Part shown: positions 34,170-47,662 of the stretch, piece by piece
How the letters are laid out: each line of letters opens with the position of its first letter
How positions within the stretch are numbered: the stretch's first letter is position 1
NCBI GenBank assembly: GCA_964247055.1
Contig: OZ176050.1
Coordinates: 13,578,001-13,642,000 of the forward strand
Origin: Paragordius varius
Taxonomy: Eukaryota > Nematomorpha
Direction of reading: 5' to 3'
DNA: 64,000 nucleotides
Position numbers and translations under genes: made by a program
Notes under the pieces: model-generated
Told to the model about the DNA's origin: nothing
Seen by the model: the letters and a program-made list of their open reading frames with translations, nothing else
Database searches by the model: none

Positions 34170-34960
34170 TATTCGTTCATATATATATATATAGATAAAA
34201 TCAAATACCCATGCCGTGCATGCTTAAAAAATATGGGACTAAACTCCATCCAATGCACCAAGTGTCAATACTGGTTACATAAACCATGTCAGGATTAAAT
34301 GGAAGTTTAAAAAATAATAATAATTACATATTCCCCCCATGTACTCTATCCAAACAATATATTCCACTCTACCTTAGACAAGGTGACAGTGACATTGAAA
34401 AAGTAGAAAAGTTTACCTACCTTGGTGATACCATTTCCGCTCAAGGAGGTTCATCGGAAGCCATGAAAAATCGTATAAAAATTGGTTGGGGTAGAAACAA
34501 CCAATATAAACACATATTCACCAACAAACATATCTTAAAAAACAAAATATACCTGATTGGCGTTAGGACTATAACATATGCTTGCGAAACATGGCAAATA
34601 AGTAAAACACAGGAAAATATGCTGGATAATATGGAAAAAAGAATGATAAATACATTTAAGCGAACAATTTCTCATGATAAAAAAATCCTACCAATCTTAA
34701 ATATATCCGAATCCGTAGACTCGGCTACTACGGTTACATTCAAAGATTAGATAACGATTATTGGATAAATAATATAACAAACTTTAAGAAGCCAAACAAA
34801 CAAAACAGAGTTGGTCGTCCAGCAATAACATGGGACAAAAACATTACCCAAGACCTACAGCCCAAAAACATAAAAGCCGGGGACTGGTTAAACAAAAAAT
34901 CCTTCAATTCAATGATCAAACACCTAAACCCCCTCACGACGGGATGCCAAGGGACCCCTT
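34170..34960 (+). mobile_element. LINE fragment, polyprotein C-terminal half
   Basis: KYPCRACLKNMGLNSIQCTK, then CQYWLHKPC, is the Cys/His motif seen in many non-LTR polyproteins (C-x-x-C...NSIQC-x-x-C-x-x-W-x-H-x-x-C). Next come DIEKVEKFTYLGDTISAQGG, IRIGW-like RIKIGWGRNN, ILKNKIYLIGVRTITYACET, then W. After one shift follow LDNDYWINNITNFKKPNKQN and RVGRPAITWDKNI. The RT catalytic domain itself is missing. Clearly decayed, 5'-truncated. Confidence 0.8.
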
Positions 34961-34980
34961 GACAACAGCCATCTATCTAT

Positions 34981-36025
34981 CTATATCAAACTTTTATCAA
35001 TCTTTTGTGTTAGTGTATCGCCATGTGCGATAATTATAGTTTCCTTTGCGATGATATTCGTATAATCCTCCAGCTTCAATGGTTTCGCAATCGCTGGACC
35101 TCTCTCCGATTGACTTAAACTATCAGCTTTAGCATCTTTTAATATTTGATATGATATTTGCATAATCATTTCAATGGTTGTTTCGCAGATTGACTTCTCA
35201 ACTAGCTATCTGCTTTGAGTTTAGCATCCTTTAATATTTGATTTGCGATGATATTTGTATAATCCTTTAACTTCAGTGTTTTTGGGATACATGCCGGTGA
35301 TCCGTAGTTGGCTTTTACAAAGCATATCATAAAACTTAATTCATATAGTTAGTTAGAAATGCGATAACTTTAGAGGTGTAACTAACAATGCAATTTTGAA
35401 GAAAATCAATCCCGATATGTAATTGCTTGGAATGTCCATCCTCACCAAACTATCCTACTTTGGCCACATTATGAGATTTAATTCACTGGAAAAGCCCTTG
35501 ATGTTGGGAAAAGTTAGTGATACACGTAAAAGGGGCCGAAGAAGGATATGATGGATGGACAATATTTTACAAACGCAACCTTGGCAGAACACAACATAAA
35601 ACCTAAAAACCGCAATTTATGGAGAAGTTTATTTTACAATATTGTAAATAGTTGACCTCGACTGTAACAATACACATACAATGATAATAATTCAAAAAAA
35701 AACCTTATTTACCTCAGCTATTTTATGTTGGTTTTGCAAATGATTTTCGGCTATAAGTTTGGCCTCTTTTAATATTTGATTTGCTATGATATTTATATAA
35801 TCTTCAGTTTCAATAGTTTCCCAATCACTGGATTTTCATTCGATCGACTTTTCAAATGACTATCAGTTATAATTTTAGCCTTAATATTTGATTTGCAATA
35901 ATATTTGTAAATCCTTCAACTTTAGTGGTTTTACGAAATATTGGTTAAGAATTGGTGAAGAGTAATATTCTGCAATATTTGGATTTACAGTTGAACCGTT
36001 TTTGTGGGCACACAACATGGTAGAT
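34981..36025 (-). pseudogene. Decayed or split gene for a repeat protein (KLKDYTNIIANQILKDAK units)
   Basis: On the minus strand, starting near MLCAHKNGSTVNPNIAEYYS (36019 downward), a peptide of about 33-37 residues recurs at least five times. Variants include PLKLKD, DYINIIANQILKEAKLIAEN, LKLKDYTNIIANQILKDAKL and LEDYTNIIAKETIIIAHGDT. DNA spacing is about 97-112 bp. Units 2 and 3 are separated by a LINE fragment (35400-35660), flanked by a donor-like GTAAATAAGG and an acceptor-like AAAAG. Single-base shifts break at least one unit. The pattern suggests amphipathic helices. Family not recognised. Confidence 0.5.
35400..35660 (+). mobile_element. LINE fragment inserted within the repeat-protein gene
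   Basis: Plus-strand frame SILTKLSYFGHIMRFNSLEK, then PLMLGKVSDTRKRGRRRI and WMDNI, matches the non-LTR C-terminal consensus L-x-Y-FGH-I-x-R, LE-K-x-x-M-LG-K-x-x-G-x-R-x-RGR-x-R-x-x-W-x-D-x-I. A different lineage from the fragment at 34170. Confidence 0.75.
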
Positions 36026-36244
36026 TAAGAAACATTTTTTTAAATTACATTAGAATATTATAAATTTGCGATTGTTGTGTAATGATAATAAAGCTAAATA
36101 ATATGTTAACAATAAAAATTAAACGTGGTTGAAAGATACAATTAGTATTTGACATAATCATATAACTATTTATATAAAAATAATTTAATAATTTACATAT
36201 TAAAATTTGTCATGAAAAATTGATTGTTTGATAAAAAATATTAT

Positions 36245-36520
36245 ATAACACTAATTCACATTATACGGGCAAAACTTAAAAATATAAACACAAATACGTT
36301 TTTTTTGTAACAGATAACCCTACTTTTTTAAACCTTAATTTTTCCTACAAAACTATTTGGTTCAGTTTTTAAATGGTATTAACAATTACACCTCGATTCC
36401 CTATATTTCAACCCAAAACAACAATAAGTAATATTTGAAAAAGTATTATGATTGTCTTTTAGAAAAAATATTTATCTTTATATTTTTACGTTTTGTCCGT
36501 ATAATTTCAATTTTTATCCT
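36245..36520. mobile_element. MITE family A, copy 7
   Basis: ATTCACATTATACGGGCAAA at the left and TTTTGTCCGTATAATTTCAA, then TTTTTA, at the right. The inner AAACACAAATACG...TTTATCTTTATA arms pair. Confidence 0.65.
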
Positions 36521-36675
36521 GTAATTTTGTCAAATGAAGAGTGAAATTTCAAAATGAACGAAGCCAACCTTTGACGGCCCACAGAATAAAATATAAATTT
36601 CTTGCACTGCCAACTCAAAAAAATCTTCAAAAAAAAGAAAAGATGCAAAATTTATAATAGCGACGATCCTACAAA

Positions 36676-36922
36676 TATACCTTTTACAGTTCAAATTCAC
36701 CCTTGAACTATTGAAATTCACAAAAATAAATTGTGGTTTTTAAGATTAAAATTTACTATATATTTTTTTATATTTTTAAAAAATGCAATTTGGCTTACAA
36801 TTAATATAATACTGAAAAACTAATACATATAAATGATGAGTTGTATTAGTCTGAAAACACATAAATTATTTTTAGGGTGAACTTGAATTGTTCAAGGGTG
36901 GATGTGAATTTAAATGATATAT
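36676..36922. mobile_element. MITE family B, copy 8
   Basis: ATACCTTTTACAGTTCAAAT at the left and GATGTGAATTTAAATGATAT at the right; the core is reversed relative to copy 1. Confidence 0.65.
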
Positions 36923-37738
36923 ATTTAAAATTATACACACTCTTCATCTCCTATTACAAGCAATGAAGACACAAGCAAAATAATTAGTATTTTAGCCGAC
37001 ATTAATGTTAAATTTATATTTGTTGTGAATCATGCCTGTAAAACAAATCCAATATATATTAAACTTGACTCTGAGAAGGACACATGATATCAGACTGATT
37101 CTGTTTAATATACTTCCATATGTTTGTCAATTTACCAAAGTCAATAACATTTTTAAGGTTTTAATTTACTGGAAAAACAGTTGTCATTTGGGCCTCCCAA
37201 ACAATAGTAGTCTATAAATACAGGGGTATACACGTTTTTTGCGATACGCAAAAGACCTATAAAAATGTTTAAAAAAATGGATTTTAATCAAAAATATACT
37301 ATTATTTAGGAGATATAATATCCAAAATTGAGTTTAAATAAATTAATAAAGACAAAAATTATCAAAGCTGTCCGCGAAATATCTTCGTTGTACATACCTG
37401 CTATAATAATACGTGTTTATCATATAGCGTTCTTGAATAAGCTAAAATTAAACATGTTTTTTCTAATATCCCTCTAAAACCAGTGGGCTAATCAGTTTGC
37501 AATATTAAAATTTCGATATTTAAAAAATTGCGATAAATTATTTACCAGTTTTAAAAATTTTAAAAGATCAAGGACGTAAAAAGTTTGTTTTAACATAAAT
37601 GAAGAAGTGTTTTTTTATTAAAGGCATATGTTAAATATGCACATCCCTATCGCCATGCAAATAAAAAACTAATGTTAGCTAAAATATTTTTTAAGCAGGA
37701 GTTACTGAAATTTATTGATATACTAGCGTAAATCTCGT

Positions 37739-37785
37739 GCTGCTACGCAGCCCGAGGAAGTCCTTCGGACTTCTGAAGGGGGGGA
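37739..37785. other. Cluster of short GC-rich hairpins
   Basis: GCTGCTACGCAGC (5-bp stem) and AAGTCCTTCGGACTT (6-bp stem, UUC loop) stand back to back, then a G7 run. Unusual GC content for this region. Could be a repeat end or a structured RNA element. Confidence 0.5.
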
Positions 37786-37859
37786 TTATTTCGAAACATT
37801 ATTTAATACAGGATTATCTAAACGGTGCATTCATACTAATATATTGTTTACTGGTATTA

Positions 37860-38037
37860 AGGCCCCAAATTAACGGCTAACGGAAAAAACCACTATACTA
37901 TATTTTTTACCTTTTTAGAGGTATTATTTAAAGCATTCGAACTCGTATGCATTCATTAATGATTATATTTTTTTGAAATTTGGATTTGAATGGGTCTACC
38001 GGCTTTCCGGAAACAGATCACAAAGCCACCACTCTCC

Positions 38038-38072
<35 letters not shown>

Positions 38073-39095
38073 ACAGTATGAATAAGTATAAATTGCTAGA
38101 AAATAATTAATTATTTCCAAATAGCATACATAGTGAAGGGCAATTTAAAAAAACCGCACGACCTAATTTTGCCTTGTTACGGGTATTATTTTAAGTACCT
38201 TTTGAACTCATATGGCCTGATAGGTTTTCTTCAAATTAGTTCCAAAACAACGTAACTTTTATATAGTGGCGCAGTTTTAGGCGGGTAGGTCCCTACGAGG
38301 CTGATACAAAAAAAGCGCTTGATTGAAATTTTTGCCTTTTTACAGAGAATACCTGGAATCATGATTGATGCCATATACTCTCATTATTTTTTGGAAAAAT
38401 TGCCTCAAAATTAAAAACCATTCTATGGTGGCGCATTTTTCAGGGTGTGAACGGCCTAATTAACGGCTAATTTAAAAAACTACACGATCTAAATTTTTGC
38501 CTTGTTACGGGTAATGTTTTAAGCAGCTATTGAACTAGTGCCTGATATGTTTTCTGAAATTTAGCTCCAAAGGGACGCCATTTCGATATGACGGATCAGT
38601 TTTTAACGGGTATCTCCTTACCCAGCAGCTATCATCAAACAAACGCCTGACTAAAATTTTTGCTTTTAGGGAATACGTGGAATCTTTATTGAATACGGTC
38701 TCATACTTTGAGCTAAAAATAAATTCAAAAAATTATTTTTGTGGACTTAATTTATTTGAAAAGGGTGGCATTTTACGGGGGGAGGGGGTATAAAGAGGGC
38801 CTAAGTTAAAAAAGCGAGACGACTATGTTCAGCGCAATCGAAAATAAGTAAACAAAAATCATATTTGTAATAGAATGGACCAACACGTTCCCCAGAAAAT
38901 TGTCTCAAAGACACGATTTTTGTGGACTTTTCAAAAAAAACCCGTTTTTTACACGGGGTGACCCCTTACTGGGGACCTATCAATAAAAGGGCGAAGCTAT
39001 TGTCGGGGCATTCATGTGATTATATATTTTTGTTTGGTTTTCAATTAATCTACCGGTTTTCCGGAAACAGATCACAAAGCCACCACTTTCCATTT
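37860..39095. repeat. Degenerate tandem array, about 165-bp units
   Basis: Units begin near 37868, 38147, 38317, 38465, 38635 and 38800 with AA(T)TAACGGCTAA or AAAAAA(g/c)CGC-x-x-GA, then AAATTTTTGCCTT, and end with GTGGCGCATTTT or GGGTATCTCCTTAC-type GC-rich stretches. The block TCTACCGGCTTTCCGGAAAC, then AGATCACAAAGCCACCAC, occurs twice in direct orientation (about 37996 and 39050), bounding most of the array. No conserved open frame. Confidence 0.6.
38073..38140. mobile_element. MITE family I, end fragment
   Basis: CAGTATGAATAAGTATAAAT, then TGCTAGAAA and CCAAATAG, as in the intact copy at 46427. It follows a (TA)n run within the tandem array. Confidence 0.5.
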
Positions 39096-39099
39096 TTAT

Positions 39100-41300
39100 A
39101 AATATATAGATGACATTTAAATAATATAACACGAATTTTTCACTCCCCAATCACATTTTCTAGTTAAATTTTGATCAAAGACTTAATTAGCTTTAATTGA
39201 TGTGGTAGGACTTCTCACTATTATATATAATCTTTGGCGTTTAAATACTTCAGTGTATGTATTTATTTTGTTAAAGCCTTTTTGCGCCTTATGATTGTTA
39301 TAAATCAGCGCAAATAAATCTTTATTTCTCAAACTGAATTAGCAGATTCGCTTGTTAAAATATGGCAATTTAGACAGATTTATAATTTATCACATATTGA
39401 AACTACTGATTTTTACAAGGTATTTTATTTAAAAATATATCAGTAAAGACTTTTCAACAAATCAAAATTAAAAATCTAAATTTTATATTACGTACGCATT
39501 TAAACTTAATTAATTAATTTTATACACTCTTAAAATGTGTAATTTCGATTATGCTTGATTATATATAAAAAATATATATTATAAAATTAGTTGTTAATTT
39601 TTTGATTAATAAATTATGCTCTGGTATCAAATTCACATACCTTTCAAAAGATAATTTGGTTAAAGAGTTTCATAACCTGTGCTATAGCTTACAAATGGTC
39701 CGTTACGATTAACATTTTTTGTTTTTTGGTATTCTTTCTAAAAATGAAATTTTTCCAATATTTTATTTAATCATTATTACCATCAAAACGATATAAATAA
39801 TAATTGAATATATTTTGAAACAAATTCGGAGCCCTAAACAGACCTAATTTATAAAAACAGACCTAAAACAACAACTTTAATATTCTCATCACACAGCTAT
39901 AGAGCTGTCATACGTATGTATAAAAATATGGCACACCTCTCTTGTTTTTATATAGATTTTTAACAGATTAAAGTATGTGTAAAAAATGTTAAAAGTTGTG
40001 TGTTTTCCAACAATGATAACTTTAATAATAACAATATTATGGTTGGAATGACATACTCTTTACAAAACATTTATTGTACACATCTTCCTAAAATAATATA
40101 TATATTATGCAACCAACTCATATTTTTGTAAAGATCCACCAAAACAAGCACATAAAATCATTATAGATCCATATTTATACTATATGAACCATAATTCAAA
40201 ATTATCTCAGGTATATAATTTTATGTTATTTTATTTTAGTAACCTGTTAATTATTTTTAAAATTAAATTTTTAATGATTTACATTCTATTGATGCCAAAT
40301 AGAGTATTTTAATAATATTAAGCGAAATCTATCATTAAGATTTTGTGGTCGTATACCTTATATAAATAAGTAGTATAAACTTAAAACTGGTAATTTTTCT
40401 AAAATTACTAAATAATTAAAAATAAGTTTAAGAAACTTTGTTCAAAGGTTTTAACTCTCTCTTTAGACGCCTTATAAAATGTACTTGTAAATATTTCATC
40501 TCAAACACTTTTTGTCTCTAGGTTTTGGATTGCAAATAAGAATATATTATATCACTTTAAAAATCAAATGGCACATTTTTATTTTTTAACAAAAAATATT
40601 GCTATAATTATTAAACTAGCTTGTTTCAAAGGATCAGGGAAACTATATAAATGTTAGCTTGTGGAAGTTGAATAATAAAAATTATTTTGCACATAAAAAT
40701 ATAATTTTGATAATATATGCCAGTCACTCTTCTGTGGCTTATAATATTTTATTAAAATTTATGCTTTTAAGGCAGGCGCAAACCTATTTCAGAAATAAAT
40801 TTTAAATGTAATCAGGTGTTTTTGAATATATATATATATATCATAATTTGCATTGTATTGCTCACATCAAGATATTTATAATATAGCAGGGTTCGAATAA
40901 AACATAAATTTTTATATGCCATCCCTGATTTTCTTATTCAACATATTTTTTTTATATTATTCCTTTAATTAAAAAAATTCGCGGCATAACAAATCATAAA
41001 GTGTTGTTGATATAGTAAAAATTTTTAAATAGCAAATATATAAATCTTTTGTCACCTACTATTTTTGCAGTTGGACCTTTTGGAATCAACAAACAAACGT
41101 TAAAAAAACGACATGATTATATAATCAATCTTTCATTTTTTTAAAATTAAAAATGAAGAAATAAATTTGCCTAATCAATTTGTGGGTATTAAATGTCAAC
41201 TAACGTGCTAATTTTTATATACTATGCTGTGTATTTTATCAATTTTTAAGCTACTAAATTATATTATTAAACCTTTTATAAAATTATAATTTATATTTAT
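39100..41300. other. Gene-poor stretch, nothing recognised
   Basis: AT-rich sequence without splice-bounded open blocks or recognisable protein similarity. Only short homopolymers and (TA)n. Confidence 0.5.
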
Positions 41301-41314
41301 CAACACTTTATGAC

Positions 41315-41835
41315 TTTCTGGGATAGTTTATATCCTAGAGCAATTTGAAATTTAATTATCCTACTAGATTTAAGGTATCAGGCCGAAATTAAAAATATGG
41401 TTTCTTTACCCTTTTAAGCACACCAAACAATATAATTTTTTAAAAATATAAAATTGTATAAAATTCTGATCTCATTCACTGTTATTATTTTTCTTTAAAT
41501 TTATTGAAATCGCTCGCTAATATAATAGGCAAATATAGGTATTTATAGTTAGAAAATGTAAATTATTAATTTAGTAAGCTTCCTAATTGTAATTTATCAG
41601 CGAATTGATGTTTATTAATTTTAGAATCAGCTGTTTAGCTGGATCGTGTTTTGAAGCTGTCCCAATTTTAGGATCTATAAGTCATAAAATTGAAATCTTT
41701 TTAACTAAGAGAACAATGTTTGATAATTGAATTTTAACTAAAATAATTTTCAAAACACTAGTTTACAATTAGCTCAGGGATATACGTATACCTCAATATA
41801 TTATCGCGGATAAACAAGTGAAAATTTCACGGGTG
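41315..41835. repeat. Family E repeat, copy 2
   Basis: Starts near GGGATAGTTTATATCCTAGA. The right half holds AATCAGCTGTTTAGCTGGAT, AGAACAATGTTTGATAATTG and AATTTTAACTAAAATAATTT, ending TATACCTCAATATATT. Shared with 44213 and 52193. Confidence 0.6.
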
Positions 41836-41839
41836 TTAA

Positions 41840-43930
41840 GGATTAGTAAAAAACTAAACTATTTAATAAATTATTCATTCAGGTGATATAAATTTACAAA
41901 GTATTTTTTATAGTATTTTCATAAACCTTTCCGTAACTCAATAAAATATTTTGATTATTTTATGGATGTAATGAAGGCGAAAACGGATGCAATTAAAAAT
42001 GTGCCTAAATTACATGGAAACAATTGCATTTTAATTCCTAAAATAGTAAATAGCTAACATATATATTAATTTATGTGGTTTCTCACTTTTAATTAAATGT
42101 AGGCACCAAAAAATGGACATTTACATTTTAGCCTTTAAAAAATGGATAAATGTGACAATAAATATACCGCTTTGTGCATTTTTGCGACCGCGCAAAATTA
42201 CACCACAAAAATAAATATAATGATTTTACTTTATAATATGTATTAAACAGAAACAAAGGTATCAGATCTTTCGTATAGTAGGAAATTATAAACTCTGTAT
42301 ATATATTTTGTATATTGATAATTTTAAAATATCTGAACACGCCTCAACAATCCTATAATATTTATTTATTTTGAAACAGCTTTAAAAAAAAATATTACTC
42401 AATACACTTTTAATTTAATTAATTTTATCAGTATAGTATTCTTCTTAATTAAAGTTAAGGACATATATCAAAGATATTAAGATTGCGTTTAAAATATACT
42501 GAGAATTGATCTTTTCAAAAAAATTTAATTAATAATCGATAGATCACAACTACTTATATCAAAATATATAGTTTTTTTAACTCCATAATTTTTATATATA
42601 TTTTCAAATCTCTTGCTGTAAATCATTTAATTAATGTTATATTTATATTCTCAGTATATATTTTATAGGAGTTTTATTTTTAGAAAGTTAAATGTTAGGT
42701 GACAAAGGTCTAATGTCCGAATTGACACCAAATAGTTTTAACGAGTCATCATAAAAATATCGTATATAATAACATTTGAATTAAAAATTTTGGCATATTT
42801 ATTAATTTAATTTATATCAATCAAAAATTTATAATATTTTAAGTATCTTTTAATTCAAAAGAATACAAACTAAGTACTGACAGCTTAGTTTTTCCAATGA
42901 TTATCTTTTATGAAATTATATCATCACTTTGGGGGTTTAAAGCCCATTTTCACGCTAAAATAAAAATAATCTCCCAAAAACGATAAAATTTAACCAAGGA
43001 CCTTAAGAAACAAGAAAACGGGATTCCCTGTTCTTTCTGTTAGACTCGATTATAAAAATAATAAAATTAATTAAAAAGCCTTGACTAAAAACCAAAAAAT
43101 ATTAATTTTGTAGGTTAATTTTATTTCTGGTTTCCATAATTAAAAAATTGAAATAAAATAGAAATTTCTGCAATATAGGGTTGTTATCTCTTATACTTTA
43201 ACAATCCAAAGCTTAACATTTTATTTGGTAATGTTTTATGTTTTTAAATAATATTAGAGCTCAAATTTTTTTCAGAAACCAATCTTTAAATCACTAAAAA
43301 TTTGTAACTGATTGAAATAAACGAAATGCTATTTGCTAAAAACTCAACATATTTTAAACGTTAAAACAAAAATTATGATTTATTTTAAAAACAATTTTTA
43401 AAAATTGTTGATGGTTTGGATTCTACAAAAATTGTTCTTTTCTGGATTAGTTGGATTTGGCTAGATCGTCATAAGTTATGATTTCTAGCAATCATTAATC
43501 ATAATACTTAATTGTAATATTATTCTTCTTAAAACTTTTTTTACACTTTATAAACTATTATATCAAGCAATTATCCCTTCAACATTTTCCTAATCGTAGG
43601 TAAAGATTAATATAGCTCACTTAGGTTTTATATATATATATTTGATGGATTTCAAAATTATTAGATGTTATAGAAAAAACCAAAAATTACCACATACTTA
43701 TTTTGCAATAGGATATTTTATAATAATTCTTTTTTTTATTAAAACAAAACATCGCAAAAAGGATTAAAATTAATTGGTTATTTAAGCTAAGTAGAGCTCA
43801 TTACATATTTAGCGTTAATTTTAGACTTTAAGATTAAGAAATGTAAATTAGGTGAAAAATTGGTTTTTCTATTACTTTTACACAAACTTTAGAATCATAA
43901 ATGCGGTAAAAAATTTTCTTCAAAGTGGAT
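41840..43930. other. Gene-poor stretch, nothing recognised
   Basis: No exon pattern, RNA gene or repeat family identified. Confidence 0.45.
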
Positions 43931-43984
43931 TCTACAAAAAATTCATAAATTTACAAAATACTTAACAATAAAATAAAAAGTATT

Positions 43985-44405
43985 TTCTTTATACAATTAT
44001 TGCTTGCTTGCTTTAGCCTTTTACGTGCATTATAAATTTTTTTAGAATGTAAAATCTCAAACTTTTTTGTCTCCATTTTTTTTCTATAAATTATATTAAT
44101 CGCTAATGAAACAGGAAAATAAATATATATTATGGTGAGATAATGTAAATATTTAACTTTCAAAAACTTTGAAGTTATATTCAACAAAGAAAACCTTGAT
44201 ATATTTCGTTCTTATTATCAGCTGTTCGGTTCAATGGTGTTTTCGAGCTGCCCAATATCATACTTTAGAAGCTACAAAATTGTAAAATATATAAGCTTTT
44301 TTATTTAATGCATGAGAACAATGTTTGATAATAAATTTTAACTAAAATAACTTACAAAACCGTAGTTTATTTGCAAAATTGACCTTTGGAATGTAAAACC
44401 CCAAT
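43985..44405. repeat. Family E repeat, copy 3
   Basis: ATCAGCTGTTCGGTTCAATG, GAGAACAATGTTTGATAATA and AATTTTAACTAAAATAACTT, in the same order and orientation as copy 2. Confidence 0.6.
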
Positions 44406-44409
44406 TTGT

Positions 44410-46420
44410 AAACTACAAAAAGGTAAAAGGTAATAAACCATTAACAGAAGTATAACTAAAATTTTTTAACTTGTGATTACTTTGATTTTCATTTCTTTGA
44501 CTAACCTTTTCGAACATGCCTTTAACCTATTGCAGATAAAAGAAAAGATTAGTACTGTCTCAGTGTAATTAATAGTTAGGTTGGTATTGCTGATTTATAC
44601 AGAAACAGAGATATCTAAATACTCTTATAATAATATATGTTAATTACTTTTGTCTTAGTATAATACACAGTTGCTCAAAAAAGGATTTAAACCAAAGAAA
44701 TACGTATAAAATCTGATTGTGATTTTACATATTATTCAGCTATTTTGATTCTATGTGGTGGATAATATAAATAAATGTACTAGGCTAGATGAATTAAGAT
44801 GATAATGTTGTTGATATAATTGGAAAAATTAATCCCCGTTGGTTTAATTTGTTTTATCGGTGAATGAACATTTAAGCAATTGTTGTATTTGTGGTAAAAT
44901 ATTTAACAGAAAAGACAAAACAAAAGTGATAATTTTTTTCCAATCTACTATGGAACTTAATATAAATAATTAAGAATTTATATTTATAATTTTTTTGCTT
45001 AAACTTGGTATTAACTTTTTTGAATTCTTACACCACAATTACAAGTTATTTTTAGTATTATTTTTGAAAAAAATGATTTTAGTTATATAATGTTAATAAT
45101 TTAGTTAATAGATAAATATCGTTGCCTCTTACAAAAAAATATTGCGTTTCCAAATTTAAATTATATAATATTTCTAGATAATTTCAAAATAATTTTTCAA
45201 ATACAAGTCGAACTCCTTCTATGAAAACCATAAATTTTTTTGTTAATAGCTCTAATTATCTGACCACAGAAGCTTAAAACAGATATTTTATATCTGTAAC
45301 AAAAGGAATAATAAAATTTTCTTAATTATATTTTGCCATTTTACACAGAATTTTAATGTTAAATTCTTCACGGCGGTTTTATAGTTATCAATCGATAATA
45401 CAATCATAGCGAAAGGATGATCTAAGATTATGAAATCATAAGGTCCTAATATTCATTAAAACCCTAGTGTTATCTATACTAAAACCATTATATTTTGCAT
45501 TATCAAAATAATTTTCTTAACATTATCAATATGTAATAATAATTTATATCTTTATACGTATTAAAAGATTTTTTGATTATGCTATAAGCAATTGTATGAC
45601 ATTTCTATAAATGTTATGTAATAATTTTAACAAAAAGTTATCAACAAAAAAGTTGAATCATACCGAATAAGATAAATTAGTTATTCAGCCAAAAAATGTG
45701 AACAAACCCCATATCTCAAATATTTCTAATAACTTTGTATCAATTTAAACTTCTTTTAACTTTTCTAGTGTGATAATAGGAATTATTTTATTTTACTTCA
45801 TCCCTACATGCTTCCTAATGGTAAAATCATTTAAAAAATTAATATTTTGAGGCATAATTACAAATTAGTGAACGGTAGACCTTGTATAATGGCCAATGTA
45901 TTTTAATTTGAATTTGCTTAACCATTTCTTTAAATTTTAATTTTAACATGATCAGTTAAAATAATTTTTAATAACTAATATAAGGTAAGAAAACCATAAA
46001 GTTTTTGAATTGTTATAGTTTTTGATTCTGTTTGTATCGAACTAACAGTCATAAACATAAGTACCACATCTCAGTACCAGATGAAATAATATTTTTTGAA
46101 AAAAGATTTACTGGATTAAATTTTCAGCACTTTTGGCCTATTGTATGCTATGAAAGAGGGATTGTTTTAAACAATTTTATAAAAAAATGAAACTTGAAAT
46201 GACATATTTTATACCATTTTTTCATGGTTCAACTCCAAAATGATAAATGCTATTACGATATAGTTTTTCTGTAATTTTTTCTATCAATGAAATTTAAAAC
46301 CATCAAATTTTGATTTATTGTTCAGTACAGTGTTGTTGATTAGAAATTGATGGATTATATTGTGATAATTTAAAATCCAAGATGTCTATACTTGTGCAAA
46401 ACTTTTATTATAAAATGTTG
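44410..46420. other. Gene-poor stretch, nothing recognised
   Basis: AT-rich, no supported features. Confidence 0.45.
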
Positions 46421-46426
46421 CATATA

Positions 46427-46612
46427 CAGTATGAGTAAGTATACATTGCTAGAAAGTCATTATTTCTTGCCAAATAGTAAATACAACAAAGGGCCGTATT
46501 TTTGGCTTATAGTAATTTTTCCACTTTTTTTATTATTAGCCAATAATAGTGCCCTTTGTTGAATTTACTATTTGGAAAATTAATATATAGCAATGTAATC
46601 TTACTCATACTG
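46427..46612. mobile_element. MITE family I, intact copy
   Basis: 186 bp, flanked by TA at 46425-46426 and 46613-46614. The inverted ends CAGTATGAGTAAGTATACAT and the inverse of ...AATGTAATCTTACTCATACTG continue with CCAAATAGTAAAT and CAACAAAGGGC. Tc1/mariner-type. Confidence 0.8.
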
Positions 46613-47662
46613 TATAACACTTTATTCCTATTTAGGATTATTAAGCTTATATTTTACGATAACTAATATTTAGACTTAAACTTTGTATATACCCTACATC
46701 TCAGAATAAAACAGACGATATCGAAAGTTTGCTTTTCATTGATTAATTTTACTTTAATACCAGTTTTTACCGATTTAACATATTCCCTAAAAAAATTAAA
46801 ATTTTTAAAACTCAAACACGAGGTTATTTTTATTTTTGGCCAGCGAATGCATATTTAACAATTTGTACCAATATCCTAGATATGTTCAAAATCGCCCTGT
46901 GGTATAAGTATACCTCAAGGTAAGTAATTGTTCCAGTTATTTGACTGAAGATACAAAATATAATCACCCTAGTTATATTCTAAATATTTTTATTTTTTAC
47001 AGTTTCTCAAAAAATATAAAATTCTTTATACATTTACTTAATGATGCGCTTAATGAAGGTTTTTTTATCTTTTTTTGCGATTTTTTTAGTTACAATCGGG
47101 TAGCTACCAATGTTAGAAAATAAATATATAATAATTAGTTAACAATATTAAATATGGATGGAAAAAAATATTTAAAATATGACTAAACTCAAGGAATATT
47201 TCAAAAGAACTAATTTATTGCCGTAAAGACAAAACACATTTTAAGTGCAATTTTTATAATGATTCTGGCTTCGTGATTCCCTTAAGATTTGTATAAAGTT
47301 TAGGATAGGTAGTGCATTTAACTACGGCAATTAACAAATCACTCAAAATTATCGATATATAGTACAATATTCTATGCCTCAAAAATTATGATTTGAGAAT
47401 AATTTTTTTTGATAAATTATTAATGAGTTCTTTTTTTCTGTATCATTAAATATTACTAATGATAGTAAAAATTTAGTTGATGTCCCGAAATTTGTAATAT
47501 CTTATTAAAATATAAAATTTGTATAAATTCGGACAAAATTCTTTGACACTAAGGAAGAAAGTTAGAACTTTTGTTACATGAAAAAAACGGTTAATATATT
47601 ATAATTGTTATTGAAAATCCATGCATCATTTTTATTGTAGTCTCTATTATATATTATATAGG

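Noticed and set aside
37739-37785. CRISPR or bacterial palindromic element
   Set aside because: No direct-repeat/spacer structure and the surroundings are eukaryotic.
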